Positions 15,666 to 25,187 are shown, numbered from the stretch's first letter. The stretch: DNA of 64,000 nucleotides from Oscillospiraceae bacterium (GCA_902363145.1 CABIZB010000001.1:1-64000); one strand, 5' to 3'. Numbers and translations are program-made. The notes: generated from the sequence alone by a model not told the origin.

Positions 15666-18169
15666 TGAATATGATTTTCACGCTTACACTCAGGAATCTG
15701 CTGTCGAATAAAAAGCGTACCCTACTCACACTTTTAACCATTCTTTTGTCAATCAGTATGATAACCGCTATTCTCTGTGGGGGATGGTCGTTGGTTGATT
15801 TTTTGAAAGAGAAAGAAAAAGTGTATGGTGGCGATTATGACTACTACATGGAGGATTTGACTTGGGAGCAGGTTCAAGAGCTATATAGTCAAAACAATGT
15901 AGGCGAGGTTTCGCTTCTCCGCTTTGCCGGAAACAGTTTTTACGGGGAGAAATCCAACAGTACAATGCTCTCCGTTGGCGAGATTGACGAGAACTTTACC
16001 CAAAGATTTTCGTTAAATCAGTATTTGCTTGCGGGGCGTTTCCCGCAAGATGAAAATGAGCTTGTTATTTCAGAATCTTTTTTGAAGAAAAACAATATGA
16101 ACACAGAGATTGGAGATACGATTTCTTTAACCCTTGGTTCAAGAATTTGGGATGAATATAATGCCCAGCTTTCCGGGCTGACAAATTATAGGGGCGAAGA
16201 AGAAAGTTTCGTTCCAACGAAAGAGAAAGCGTATGTAGTTGTTGGTATTCTGTCAGATGTGAATGACTCAAAAATCGCAGCAAACTATAATGCCTTTGCA
16301 GGCGTTGACAAAACGGCATCCGATTTTGCTGCGTATGTCAAGGCAAAGAATTTATCCAATTCGATCTATACAGAAGCCGAAGAAGTGGCTGCGGCAGTAG
16401 ACAGTCATGTAGCAAAGTTTCATTCTGAACTGTTAGTCTATCATGGAATTACCGGCGGCAAAGGAGCTGCCAAACTGATTGCTTTGGTAGTCATGGTCAT
16501 TTGCCTTTTGATGGCTGCATCCGCTTCAATGATCAGCAACGCCCTCTCCATTTCCTTGCAGGAACGAATTAAGCAGATGGGAATGTTATCCAGTATTGGA
16601 GCCACAAAAGGGCAAAAACGCCTTAGTGTATATTTAGAAGCCTTTCTTTTGGGTGTGGTAAGCATACCTTTGGGATTGGTTGTCGGCATACTGCTGTCTG
16701 CTCTGTTGTTAAGTGTGGTCAGGGCAGCTTTTGGAGAAACATTCACTTTTGGCATTGTAGAACTGTCCTTAAAGGTAAACGGACTTATCCTACTCGTCAG
16801 CGGATTATCCGGCATTGCTTCTTTGTACTTCGGAAGCAGAAAGCCTGTGAAGCAAGCTGCTAAAATTACAGTTATTGAAGCTATCCGCCAGTCTAACAAT
16901 GCGGTATCAAAAAAGAAATTCCGTGATGGAAAAATCGTTTCTTTGGTTTTTGGCATTTATGGTTCGCTGGCAGCTAAAAATATTAAGCGTAATCCAAAAC
17001 GCTTCCGAGCAATTACTGGCTCTATTTTCTTGTCGGTGGTAATTGCCCTTTCCTTATACAGTTTGTCTGATTTTATGCTTTATCAGACATCCTTGGACAT
17101 GAAGGAGGACGGTTCCTGTTATACTGATGTGATTTCGACGATTCAATACAAAGATATTCCTACCGCAATCGGGGCATTATCGGATGAAAATATCACTGCG
17201 GATGTTTCCTATTCTTTTCAGCGATATATGACTGCTGAATTTTCGCAGGAACAAATCAATCCTGATATGCAGGGATATTTTATCAATGGTACGAAAGCAG
17301 AGGTATATGTCGTAGGACTGGACGAAGAACATTTTACTTCCTTTTGTGAGGAAAATGGCTTTCATATTATGACTGGCAGCTCCAATCGTGGAATCCTGCT
17401 CAATCAGACAATGGGATATTATAATGCGGGTCAAAATCGAGTGATTGCAGGCTCCCCGTTTCTTATTGAACCGGGAACTGAAATCATTCCGTTGGGGGCA
17501 TCCGAGGATGCCTTGCCGATTATCGTGGAAGAAATCGTTTCAGAAGAAAATGCAAATATCCAATCCATGTTTGTGAGAGATCGAGCTGTCCTCATTGTGC
17601 CTTTAAGTTATTTTAACTGGCTGATAGATGATAACGCCTATGTGGAAATGAGAATACAGACAGCACAGCATAAAGAAGCAATGGACTGTCTGGCTGACAG
17701 AGGATTTCCGCAAACTGTGGACATTGCAGCCGCAACGAATAATTCCAGACAGGTATATACGATTGCAAAACTGGTAATCTGCCTGTTCTCGATCCTGATG
17801 ACGGTTATTATCAGTTTGAATGTTTGCAACACTATCTCAAATACAATTCATTTGAGAAGAAGCGAATTTGCTGTTCTGCGTTCTGTTGGTATGACTGCCA
17901 AAGGATTGAAATGTACGCTATTGCTTGAAGCTGTTTTGTACGGCGTAAAAGCATTGGTTCTTGCGTTGCCTGTGAGCTTTTTGATTCATTGTGCCATCTA
18001 CTACTTCATATCGTCGGGTATGACACCATTTGCTTTTTATATCAACGGTGGTATTTATGCTCTTGCAGTTCTGGCGGTCGGTGCTATGGTATGTATCGCT
18101 ATGCTGTTTGCTGTCAGAAGCGTATCAAAGGTGGAAATTGTAGAGGAACTGAAATTGAGCAATATGTAA
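15665..18169 (+). CDS. FtsX/MacB-type ABC permease
   Basis: 834 aa. An N-terminal helix (about 18-38) is followed by a large extracytoplasmic domain, a block of three helices (about 265-385), a second extracytoplasmic domain, and a final block near 700-830, i.e. two FtsX domains. The overlap with the ATPase gene and proximity to a two-component system suggest a Bce-like peptide-resistance or sensing module, though it is longer than classical BceB. Substrate unknown. Confidence 0.85.
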   Translation: MNMIFTLTLRNLLSNKKRTLLTLLTILLSISMITAILCGGWSLVDFLKEKEKVYGGDYDYYMEDLTWEQVQELYSQNNVGEVSLLRFAGNSFYGEKSNSTMLSVGEIDENFTQRFSLNQYLLAGRFPQDENELVISESFLKKNNMNTEIGDTISLTLGSRIWDEYNAQLSGLTNYRGEEESFVPTKEKAYVVVGILSDVNDSKIAANYNAFAGVDKTASDFAAYVKAKNLSNSIYTEAEEVAAAVDSHVAKFHSELLVYHGITGGKGAAKLIALVVMVICLLMAASASMISNALSISLQERIKQMGMLSSIGATKGQKRLSVYLEAFLLGVVSIPLGLVVGILLSALLLSVVRAAFGETFTFGIVELSLKVNGLILLVSGLSGIASLYFGSRKPVKQAAKITVIEAIRQSNNAVSKKKFRDGKIVSLVFGIYGSLAAKNIKRNPKRFRAITGSIFLSVVIALSLYSLSDFMLYQTSLDMKEDGSCYTDVISTIQYKDIPTAIGALSDENITADVSYSFQRYMTAEFSQEQINPDMQGYFINGTKAEVYVVGLDEEHFTSFCEENGFHIMTGSSNRGILLNQTMGYYNAGQNRVIAGSPFLIEPGTEIIPLGASEDALPIIVEEIVSEENANIQSMFVRDRAVLIVPLSYFNWLIDDNAYVEMRIQTAQHKEAMDCLADRGFPQTVDIAAATNNSRQVYTIAKLVICLFSILMTVIISLNVCNTISNTIHLRRSEFAVLRSVGMTAKGLKCTLLLEAVLYGVKALVLALPVSFLIHCAIYYFISSGMTPFAFYINGGIYALAVLAVGAMVCIAMLFAVRSVSKVEIVEELKLSNM

Positions 18170-18211
18170 TCATTCAATCTAACAAAGCAACTGAAACGGA
18201 GGTAATAGAAA

Positions 18212-18574
18212 TTGCGTAAAAAGAAACTGGTAAAGAGAGTTGCAGGCATTGCTTTGACTGTTGGTGTAGTTATACTTGCCATTGTATGTGTCGGTAAAGT
18301 AAATCGCATTCAGAACGAAAAAGATATTATTGGCACATGGAAGGATACAAATGCGGAGGAGGTATTTACCTTTCAAGAGAACGGGGAACTTGCTGTGAGT
18401 AAAGATATGCCCGATTCGGGTCTGTCCTGCGGTAACGCATCTTATGGTTTTTCTTACTCGGATATAATCTGCGTGACACAGGGAGATAGTAGTGTAGAAT
18501 TTGAGATAGAAGTAGATCATGACGAATTGACAATCTTCTTTATGGGGCAAGAATACTTAGCGTTAGAAAGGTAA
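18212..18574 (+). CDS. Membrane-anchored small extracytoplasmic protein
   Basis: 120 aa from TTG 18212 with CGGAGG upstream. A basic N-terminus and one hydrophobic helix (about 8-27) are followed by a small beta-rich domain beginning IIGTWKDTNAEEVFTFQENG, a lipocalin-like or DUF5640-like opening. It lies just downstream of the ABC permease and is probably cargo of the same module. Confidence 0.6.
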   Translation: MRKKKLVKRVAGIALTVGVVILAIVCVGKVNRIQNEKDIIGTWKDTNAEEVFTFQENGELAVSKDMPDSGLSCGNASYGFSYSDIICVTQGDSSVEFEIEVDHDELTIFFMGQEYLALER

Positions 18575-18622
18575 TGGTAGAAACTCTCTTGTTTCGTAAA
18601 AACTGAATAGAATGAACAAACC

Positions 18623-18658
18623 AAAGGCGACTAACCGTAAAAAGTTGGTCGCTTTTGC
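18623..18658 (+). terminator. Intrinsic terminator of the ABC module
   Basis: AAAGGCGACTAAC (18623-18635) pairs with GTTGGTCGCTTTT (18644-18656) with one mismatch and is followed by T residues. Confidence 0.65.
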
Positions 18659-18706
18659 TTTGCTCATTTGCAAAGCGGATGTGTCGGAAACGGCATATCC
18701 GAAAAG

Positions 18707-18749
18707 TGGAGAAATCCGATTTGACGAAATTGGACTTCTCCATTTTTTT
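18707..18749 (+). terminator. Strong intrinsic terminator
   Basis: Sixteen-base arms (18707-18722 and 18727-18742) with a four-base loop precede TTTTTTT. It closes off cargo from the mobilization region. Confidence 0.8.
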
Positions 18750-19020
18750 GTGAAAGTCTCCGATGGAGAGTTTCGCAAAAACCGATGGACTGCAAATGTC
18801 GGCAGCTGACGATGTGAAGCAGTTTATCGGGCAGGAGTACAGAGGGCGGCAAGCCCTTTGTGCATGGGTACAGGGAATGCAATATCCCTGTGCAGGTCAA
18901 GGGCGGCAGCCTTGCCCAGTTAAGTGGCGTTTCGCCACTTAGTACTGGGTATTACTTGTCGCAAAATTGCAGCAAGGATGGCAGCTTCGCTGCCCCTTTC
19001 CCCTGCGGGGAAAATCTGAA
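18750..19020 (+). other. Gene-free hairpin-rich region, candidate oriT of element 1
   Basis: No convincing gene is seen. Hairpins include ACAGGGA/TCCCTGT (18870-18876/18885-18891) and a composite stem 18915-18949 made of CCCAGT, AAGTGGCG and their complements. The position directly upstream of a MobV relaxase is where such relaxases have their transfer origin. The nick site cannot be named from sequence alone. Confidence 0.5.
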
Positions 19021-19037
19021 CGGAGGTTAGAAATGGT

Positions 19038-20273
19038 TTGAAATTAACAAGACACAACGGTCGCTCCGGCAAGCATGGCACTTACAACCCGAAGCACAAT
19101 GACCGCACTTTTGATGTGAGCAACAGCGAACACATTGACGAAGAACGAGCCAAGCACAATGTCTATTGGGACTGCTTCAACGGCTATCGCACCTTTGCAG
19201 AGAAGCAAGTCCAGAGCGAGCTTGCAGACACTTTCGAGGAAGTGGAGGAACTGTTCTACTCCGCAAAATACGGTGCTTATGTCGAAGCACAGAACGCCAG
19301 AAACGATAAGAACAGGCACTCGGAACGCAACCGCACCACAACGGATTTGCTTAAAGACAAAAGGACTTGCCCGGAGGAAACCATCTATCAGATCGGAAAG
19401 ATGGGCGACCATGTTTCGCCTGATGTTCTGCTGAAAGTCGTGACGGATTTCTTCGTGGAGATGGAACGGCGTTTCGGCTCTCATGTTCACATTCTGGATT
19501 GGGCATTACATCTGGATGAAGCGACACCGCACATTCAAGAACGCCATGTATTCGACTGTGAAAACCGCTACGGCGAGATTTGCCCACAACAGGAAAAGGC
19601 ACTTGAAGCATTAGGCTTTGAACTGCCAGACCCCACCAAGAAGCAAGGCAGACACAACAACCGAAAAATGACTTTCGATTCTGCCTGTCGTGCCATGCTC
19701 TTTGATATTGCAAAAAGGCATGGTCTGCATTTGGAGCAAGAGCCGGAATATGGAGGGCGAGCCTATCTTGAAAAACAGGACTTCATTCTTGCCAAACAAA
19801 AAGAGCAGTTGGAGGTACAGGAGCAGAGATTAGAGGAACTGACTTTGAAAATCGAGGATGTGGAAACGCTGATTGATGATGTTGCCGATATTGCCTATGA
19901 CAAGGCGGTGGAGGTCGTGACAGATACAGTCAGAGTGGAAACCCACAAGGAGGACATTCGGCTGATTGAGGAAACAAAGACATGGCTTCAATCGCCGGAA
20001 CGCAAAGCACCGAAGAAAGAGCGTGACTATGCAATCAGCCGTTTGGATGGCGTGATTGGCAAAATCAAAAATGCCATGCAGTCTGCATTGCAGAAAATCC
20101 AGTCCAGACTTCTTTCGCCGGAGGTCAAGAAAACGAGCAAAGAGCAGATTAAGGAAAAGGTCAAGCCCTCCATCCTTGCCAGACTTGAAAGAAACAAGGA
20201 ACTGGCAAAACAGGAAAATGAAGCGAGACGGAGCGAACACCGTCCGCACAAAAAACAGAATATGGAGCTTTAA
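19038..20273 (+). CDS. MobV-family relaxase (Mob/Pre type)
   Basis: 411 aa from TTG 19038, fixed by CGGAGG at 19021-19026. The N-terminus shows the HNDRTFDVSNSEHID motif and the metal-binding HLDEATPH motif lies near residue 157. A long coiled-coil C-terminus ends with basic residues. MobV relaxases nick oriT and pilot the strand to a type IV secretion coupling protein; this element has no such apparatus and would need the ICE's. Confidence 0.88.
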   Translation: MKLTRHNGRSGKHGTYNPKHNDRTFDVSNSEHIDEERAKHNVYWDCFNGYRTFAEKQVQSELADTFEEVEELFYSAKYGAYVEAQNARNDKNRHSERNRTTTDLLKDKRTCPEETIYQIGKMGDHVSPDVLLKVVTDFFVEMERRFGSHVHILDWALHLDEATPHIQERHVFDCENRYGEICPQQEKALEALGFELPDPTKKQGRHNNRKMTFDSACRAMLFDIAKRHGLHLEQEPEYGGRAYLEKQDFILAKQKEQLEVQEQRLEELTLKIEDVETLIDDVADIAYDKAVEVVTDTVRVETHKEDIRLIEETKTWLQSPERKAPKKERDYAISRLDGVIGKIKNAMQSALQKIQSRLLSPEVKKTSKEQIKEKVKPSILARLERNKELAKQENEARRSEHRPHKKQNMEL

Positions 20274-20333
20274 GGCACTTGCCATTTTCGATTTGAGAAT
20301 GACAGGTGCTTTTTCCATTTTGGGAGGTTGATA

Positions 20334-20954
20334 ATGAATGTATTTGAAGCAGTAAAGCAGTCGGTCACGACAAGGCAGGCGGCAGAGTTTTACGGCTTTC
20401 GTGTAAACCGAGCCGGAATGATAGCCTGTCCGTTTCACAATGACCGCACACCGAGCATGAAAGTGGATAAGCGTTTTCATTGTTTCGGCTGCGGTGCGGA
20501 TGGGGATGCCGTTGACTTTGTTTCCCGACTGTTTGAATTGCCGAGCAAAGAAGCCGCTATGAAACTGGCTGACGATTTCGGTATCGCTTATGACCGAAAC
20601 GGCAAGCCGTCCATCGTGGCAAAAATCCGAGAGCCTACCGCCAAACAGAAGTTTGAAGCGGAGGAAAAACGGTGCTTTCGTGTGCTGTCCGATTACTTCC
20701 ACAAGCTCCGAGCGTGGGAAAAGGACTATGCACCGAAGCAGCCAGAGGACGAATGGCATCCGCTATTTACAGAAGCCTTGATCAAGAGAGATTATATTGA
20801 ATATCTCCTTGATATTTTGATTGACGGAACACTTGAAGATAGAAAGGCACTTGTAGCCGAGCAAAGAAACGAGGTGATGAAACTTGAACGAAGATTTGCA
20901 GACAGCCGCCAGAGAGGAAATTCGAGACCGATTAGAACTGACACAGCAAGGTAA
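20334..20954 (+). CDS. CHC2 zinc-finger primase-like protein
   Basis: 206 aa from ATG 20334 with GGGAGG. The DnaG-type zinc-binding domain is clear: C32, H35, C50, C53 (CPFHNDRTP and FHCFGCGADGD). No TOPRIM catalytic domain follows, so it may load or act with the VapE-like partner that overlaps it by 71 bp. A close paralogue is at 39769-40413. Confidence 0.85.
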   Translation: MNVFEAVKQSVTTRQAAEFYGFRVNRAGMIACPFHNDRTPSMKVDKRFHCFGCGADGDAVDFVSRLFELPSKEAAMKLADDFGIAYDRNGKPSIVAKIREPTAKQKFEAEEKRCFRVLSDYFHKLRAWEKDYAPKQPEDEWHPLFTEALIKRDYIEYLLDILIDGTLEDRKALVAEQRNEVMKLERRFADSRQRGNSRPIRTDTAR

Positions 20955-22236
20955 GCCTGCGAATACCGCCATGAATTACAAGACGGTATTTCAGAATGAC
21001 CCTCTACTGAAAGGTGCTATCCGCAAAAATCTGTTGACGGAACGCACCGACATTGTAAAGCCGCTTGGTTGGTATCGTGAAAGCTCCACTCTGACCGATG
21101 TGGATATTAAATATCTGCTTCTCTACTTTGAAGAACACTACGGCTTGACGGTTGAGAAGAAAATCGAGGATGCCGCATTGGTTATTGCCAACGAAAACCG
21201 CTACCACCCTGTCTGCGATTTTCTGAACGGCTTGGAGTGGGACGGACAGGAACGCATACGCTTTTGTCTGCACCGCTTTCTTGGGTCGGATGCCGATGAT
21301 TATACCTATGAAGCCTTGAAGCTGTTTCTGCTTGGGGCAATCAGCCGAGCCTTTAAGCCGGGGTGCAAGTTTGAAGTCATGCTATGCCTTGTCGGAGGGC
21401 AAGGAGCCGGAAAGTCCTCTTTCTTCCGTCTGCTTGCGGTCAAGGACGATTGGTTTACCGATGACCTTAAAAAGCTGGATGATGAAAATGTGTACCGCAA
21501 AATGCAAGGGCATTGGATAATCGAGATGTCGGAGATGATAGCCACAGCCAATGCAAAGAGTATTGAGGAAATCAAGTCCTTTTTGAGCAGACAGAAAGAG
21601 ACCTACAAAGTCCCCTATGAGACACATCCGGCAGACCGCAAGCGACAATGCGTGTTTGGCGGTTCGTCAAATACTCTGGACTTCCTACCCCTTGACCGCA
21701 CAGGCAACCGCCGTTTCGTGCCGGTCATGGTTTACCCCGAAAGAGCCGAGGTGCATATCCTCGACAATGAGGAAGAATCCAGAGCCTACATTCATCAGAT
21801 GTGGGCAGAAGCAATGGCGATCTACCGAAGCAGAGACTTCAAGCTGCGGTTTAGCCCGACAATGAATGAGTATCTGAAAGCACATCAAAGGGAGTTTATG
21901 CCGGAGGACACCAAAGCCGGACAGATACTTGATTATCTGGACAGCTACACAGGCAATGCCGTCTGCTCCAAACAGCTTTACAGAGAAGCATTGGGGCATG
22001 AGTATGACGAGCCGAAGCAATGGGAACTGCGAGAGATAAACGACATTATGAACAATGTTGTCAAAGGTTGGAAGTCTTTCAGCAATCCGAGACACTTCCC
22101 GAAGCCGTATCTTCGTCAGAAAGGTTGGGAGCGTGAGTTGCCCGACAACGGAGAAGCTGACAACGGAGACGGAAGATTTATTCCTCTCTCCGATGCGGAG
22201 CTTGAACAGATGGAACTGCCGGAGGGATGGCGATAG
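20884..22236 (+). CDS. VapE/virulence-associated E-type helicase-like ATPase
   Basis: 450 aa from TTG 20884 (GAGGTG at 20871-20876). Walker A GGQGAGKSS (171-179), a Walker B-like HWIIEMSEM and the conserved segment ending PLDRTGNRRF are visible. VapE proteins are SF3-like ATPases encoded with primases in satellites and mobilizable elements, consistent with autonomous replication of the excised circle. Paralogue at 40325-41719. Confidence 0.85.
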   Translation: MNEDLQTAAREEIRDRLELTQQGKPANTAMNYKTVFQNDPLLKGAIRKNLLTERTDIVKPLGWYRESSTLTDVDIKYLLLYFEEHYGLTVEKKIEDAALVIANENRYHPVCDFLNGLEWDGQERIRFCLHRFLGSDADDYTYEALKLFLLGAISRAFKPGCKFEVMLCLVGGQGAGKSSFFRLLAVKDDWFTDDLKKLDDENVYRKMQGHWIIEMSEMIATANAKSIEEIKSFLSRQKETYKVPYETHPADRKRQCVFGGSSNTLDFLPLDRTGNRRFVPVMVYPERAEVHILDNEEESRAYIHQMWAEAMAIYRSRDFKLRFSPTMNEYLKAHQREFMPEDTKAGQILDYLDSYTGNAVCSKQLYREALGHEYDEPKQWELREINDIMNNVVKGWKSFSNPRHFPKPYLRQKGWERELPDNGEADNGDGRFIPLSDAELEQMELPEGWR

Positions 22237-22470
22237 AAAATTGCTATCCTGTTGTCAGCTTGTTGCCGAGCCGGTTGTCAATCCCGTTGTCGGGCAAAAT
22301 CCGAAAAAGCCTTGTCAAGACTGGACTTTTCTCTCTCTGACAACCTTGACAACCAAGATTTCAAAGAAAAAGTAAATAGTAAGCAATAAGAGCCGCCCGA
22401 TAAGATAAAAGGTTTTTGAATGTCCGTTGTCAGGACTTCGTTGTCAGCCTTTCCTTGTCGGGCATTTTTC
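22237..22470 (+). repeat. GTTGTC iteron-like region, candidate replication origin of element 1
   Basis: At least five GTTGTC copies, related GTTGCC/CTTGTC copies and two inverted GACAAC copies flank an AT-rich stretch (about 22360-22400). It lies directly after the primase/VapE genes. The equivalent region of element B (41720-41940) has the same layout but with GTTGC(C) repeats. Confidence 0.55.
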
Positions 22471-22488
22471 ATTCACAGGAGGTATTGA

Positions 22489-22677
22489 ATGACAGAAAAC
22501 AGAAACACAGCAGCACAGACCACCACCCAGCACACCGCACCCACCGTCAGAAAGCAGATAAACGGCACGACCTATATCGTCCGTGTCCACTTCAACGAGA
22601 ACGCCAGAGAGACAATGGAGGACAAAATCAAGCGTCTGCTTCGCAACGAGATTCAGCAAAATGTAACTTGTTTGTGA
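22489..22677 (+). CDS. tnpW: TnpW-family small protein
   Basis: 62 aa. The ending VRVHFNENARETMEDKIKRL with a final RNEI motif is typical of TnpW. RBS AGGAGG at 22478-22483. It is the last gene before the right end of element 1; in circular form it would sit just upstream of the recombinase, as in element A. Confidence 0.75.
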   Translation: MTENRNTAAQTTTQHTAPTVRKQINGTTYIVRVHFNENARETMEDKIKRLLRNEIQQNVTCL

Positions 22678-22712
22678 ATTTGATGAAAAAGTCCTTGACT
22701 TTTCGTCTCTGG

Positions 22713-23565
22713 CAAAACTCTCAAGAGCATTTTGGTGAGCTGCGGCGCCCGCCTTGCGCCCTTCGATATCAAGGAATTGCGAGACATTATGACGGAGGAT
22801 GAATTGGAGCTGGACACGATGGGCGACCGAAAAACGGCGCTGTTCCTCATTATGAGCGATACCGATACCACCTTCAATTTCGTCATTGCCATGCTGCAAA
22901 GCCAGCTTTTCAACCTGCTCTGCGACAAGGCGGACGATTTCTATAACGGGCGGCTGCCTGTTCATGTGCGGTGCCTTTTGGACGAATTTGCCAACATCGG
23001 CCAGATACCAAACTTTGATAAGTTGATCGCCACCATCCGAAGCCGTGAAATATCGGCTTCTATTATTTTGCAGTCGCAAAGCCAGTTAAAGACCATCTAC
23101 AAGGACGCGGCTGATACCATTGTCGGCAACTGCGACGTCACCTTGTTTTTGGGAGGCAAGGAGAAGTCCACGCTGAAAGAGATTTCGGAGCTGCTGGGCA
23201 AAGAGACCATCGACAGCCTGAGCCAGTCCGAAAATCGCGGCGCGCAGACCTCTCACGGCCTCAGTTATCAGAAATTGGGAAAGGAGTTGATGACCCAGGA
23301 CGAGATCGCGGTCATGGACGGCGGCAAGTGTATCTTGCAGCTTCGGGGCGTGCGCCCGTTTTTCAGCGATAAGTTTGATATCACGAAGCATCCCCGCTAC
23401 CGATACCTGTCCGACGCCGACAAGAAGAACGTCTTTGACGTAGAACGGTACATGAAACGCAGACCGGCCATTGTGAAGCCGGACGAGCCTTTCGATATGT
23501 ACGAATTGAACGCATCCGATCTGGAACCCGACAACAACAATTCTACAAAACGAAAGGAAAAATGA
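22713..23565 (+). pseudogene. VirD4/TraG-family coupling protein, 3' part
   Basis: Continuation of the gene begun at 8285. Frame and sequence resume with GKTLKSILVSCGARLAPFD at the element boundary. It holds the Walker B motif (RCLLDEFANIGQIP) and the RSREISASIILQSQSQL stretch typical of VirD4. It has no start of its own in the expected place, so it is silent unless element 1 excises. Confidence 0.9.
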
Positions 23566-23568
23566 TTT

Positions 23569-23691
23569 ATGGATTTCTTCAACAGTGCTATTGACATATT
23601 GCAGACTCTCGTGATCGCCCTGGGCGGCGGCCTGTGCGTGTGGGGCGGCATCAACCTTCTGGAAGGTTACGGCCAGGACAACCCTGCGGCC
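23569..23691 (+). pseudogene. Maff2-family membrane protein, 5' part (split by element A)
   Basis: Forty-one codons (starts MDFFNSAIDILQTLVIALGG, ends GQDNPAA) match the N-terminus of Maff2, a small two-helix membrane protein between VirD4 and the TrbL-like protein in Tn1549-type ICEs. After GCGGCCAA the sequence enters element A and stops at 23709. The missing KSQGVKQ part appears at 32863-32891 beyond element A. Confidence 0.85.
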
Positions 23692-23922
23692 AATGCTCAT
23701 GTACGGTAGAGAAGCACAAAGCAAAACAAGGATAGCCAGCCCTGCCACTATTCCGAAGTCAGGGGAACGCAATAGAAAAATTCATAGCTGTATGCTATAC
23801 TTAATTAGCATTTGAACATATCAAGCTGACACAGCAATCTCTTTACTTGCCGTTAATGCGCGTCTACCAATAGTCCGCACAAAGCAAGAGTAGCGTAAAG
23901 GTATAAAAATTTCAAACTTCTT

Positions 23923-23950
23923 TGTAACGAAATTCCGATTTCTCCGTCTA
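23923..23950 (+). promoter_or_regulatory. ECF-type sigma promoter
   Basis: TGTAAC (23923-23928) and CGTCTA (23945-23950) with a 16-bp spacer match the AAC / CGTC pattern of ECF promoters. It lies 32 bp upstream of the ECF sigma gene, so autoregulation is expected. Confidence 0.65.
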
Positions 23951-23981
23951 ACCTATGAAGCTGAAGGAGGTGATGACAAGT

Positions 23982-24467
23982 ATGGACTATGAAAAGCTCT
24001 ATAAAGCCTACTATTTACAGGTATACTCGTATACTATTTCTCTTGCCAAAAATCGTGAGATAGCAGAGGAAATCACGCAGAACACATTCTATAAGGCTGT
24101 TTCTACAACATCACAATTCAAAGGTAAGTCAGATGAATTGACATGGCTCTGCTCCATAGCAAAAAACCTTTACCATGATGAAATGCGAAGCCGTCAGCGA
24201 GTAGCTGATGTGAGTGAAATCAATGACTTGCCATCAAATGAAAATGTTGAGAACTCAGTTGCAGATTCTGACATGGCGTTCCGCATACACCTCGTTCTTC
24301 ACCGTTTGGAAGAACCATACAAAGAAGTCTTTCAGCTTCGCGTATTCGGGGAACTATCTTTTTCACAAATCGCTGCAATTTTTGGAAAAACAGAATCATG
24401 GGCGAGAGTTACTTATCATCGTGCAAAGCTAAAAATTCAAGAAAGGATGGATGAAAAGCATGAGTAA
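23982..24467 (+). CDS. ECF RNA polymerase sigma factor
   Basis: 161 aa from ATG 23982 (AAGGAGGTGATG upstream; ATG 23973 is possible but too close). Region 2 (REIAEEITQNTFYKA) and region 4 (EPYKEVFQLRVFGELSFSQI, then TESWARVTYHRAKLK) are complete. The next gene encodes its probable zinc-finger anti-sigma, with overlapping reading frames. Confidence 0.88.
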   Translation: MDYEKLYKAYYLQVYSYTISLAKNREIAEEITQNTFYKAVSTTSQFKGKSDELTWLCSIAKNLYHDEMRSRQRVADVSEINDLPSNENVENSVADSDMAFRIHLVLHRLEEPYKEVFQLRVFGELSFSQIAAIFGKTESWARVTYHRAKLKIQERMDEKHE

Positions 24468-25164
24468 ACAATGCGATATTGTTCGAGATATTCTTCCGCT
24501 GTATGTTGACGGTGCTTGCAGCGAAGCAAGCGCAGAGATGGTAAAAGAGCATTTGAACGCCTGTGCTGACTGTAACGCAATTTATCAGAAATTGCTTTCT
24601 CACACGAACGAAGATGTTCTTCACGAAGAAAGCGAAAGCGTTATTATGCGCCATGAGGCAAAAGAAAAGCAGAGAGGCAGAAAAAAGATAACGATTGCTG
24701 TTCTCGTTTCCATCGCTCTTTGTATCATTGCAATTTTTGCAGCTCTCTTTCTGTTACCTATAAACATTGCTTATGAGCCTGTCAAAATCGACTTCCCATT
24801 TGAGGTTGAAGATGTCGAAAGCGTTGAAATGTACCACTATGACGGAGTGCCTGCATCAGCAGAAAAGAAAGTAGTTGTTGCTGAAAATGATATAAAGACC
24901 CTGTATGATAAGTTCAAGGGCTTATCCTTAAAAGACAAAACAACTGAGGAAACTGCCGGAGCAGATGTGACCAGCTTTAGATTTAACCTCTCAGATGGAA
25001 CAAGCTACGATTTGATTTACGCCTGCTATGGAGTTAAAAACGGCGAATTGAAGTCAGAAGCAGGCGGTTTTAAGTATTTCACAAGTGCGGATATTGGCTC
25101 TTATTGGAACAATTTGAATACGGAACTTGAAGCAATTCCTATCAATGAGAGTGAATTGCCGTGA
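24460..25164 (+). CDS. Zinc-finger anti-sigma factor, membrane-spanning
   Basis: 234 aa from ATG 24460; ATG 24451 is an alternative. The N-terminal zf-HC2 motif (HLNACADC with an upstream cysteine) is followed by one membrane helix (about 75-98) and an extracytoplasmic domain. It should hold the ECF sigma inactive until an envelope signal arrives. It overlaps the sigma gene by eight bases. Confidence 0.82.
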   Translation: MSKQCDIVRDILPLYVDGACSEASAEMVKEHLNACADCNAIYQKLLSHTNEDVLHEESESVIMRHEAKEKQRGRKKITIAVLVSIALCIIAIFAALFLLPINIAYEPVKIDFPFEVEDVESVEMYHYDGVPASAEKKVVVAENDIKTLYDKFKGLSLKDKTTEETAGADVTSFRFNLSDGTSYDLIYACYGVKNGELKSEAGGFKYFTSADIGSYWNNLNTELEAIPINESELP

Positions 25165-25187
25165 GCAGATAGCAAACCCAGCCGAGC

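Larger units (their letters stand above)
9427..22712 (+). mobile_element. Element 1: serine-recombinase mobilizable element inside virD4 (about 13.3 kb)
   Basis: The boundaries are set by the split virD4 codon. The host sequence reads GCGGCAGG at the left and resumes GGCAAAACTC at the right, with GG the shared dinucleotide, as expected for a large serine recombinase. The content is recombinase, TnpV, small ICE genes, XRE, a two-component system, an ABC transporter, a hairpin-rich oriT candidate, MobV relaxase, CHC2 primase, VapE, repeat-rich origin candidate and TnpW. In a circular form TnpW would lie about 120 bp upstream of the recombinase, close to the 111-bp spacing in element A. Confidence 0.85.

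Noticed and set aside
18612..18809. Small gene after the ABC module
   Set aside because: The frame runs through two strong terminator hairpins and has no ribosome site.
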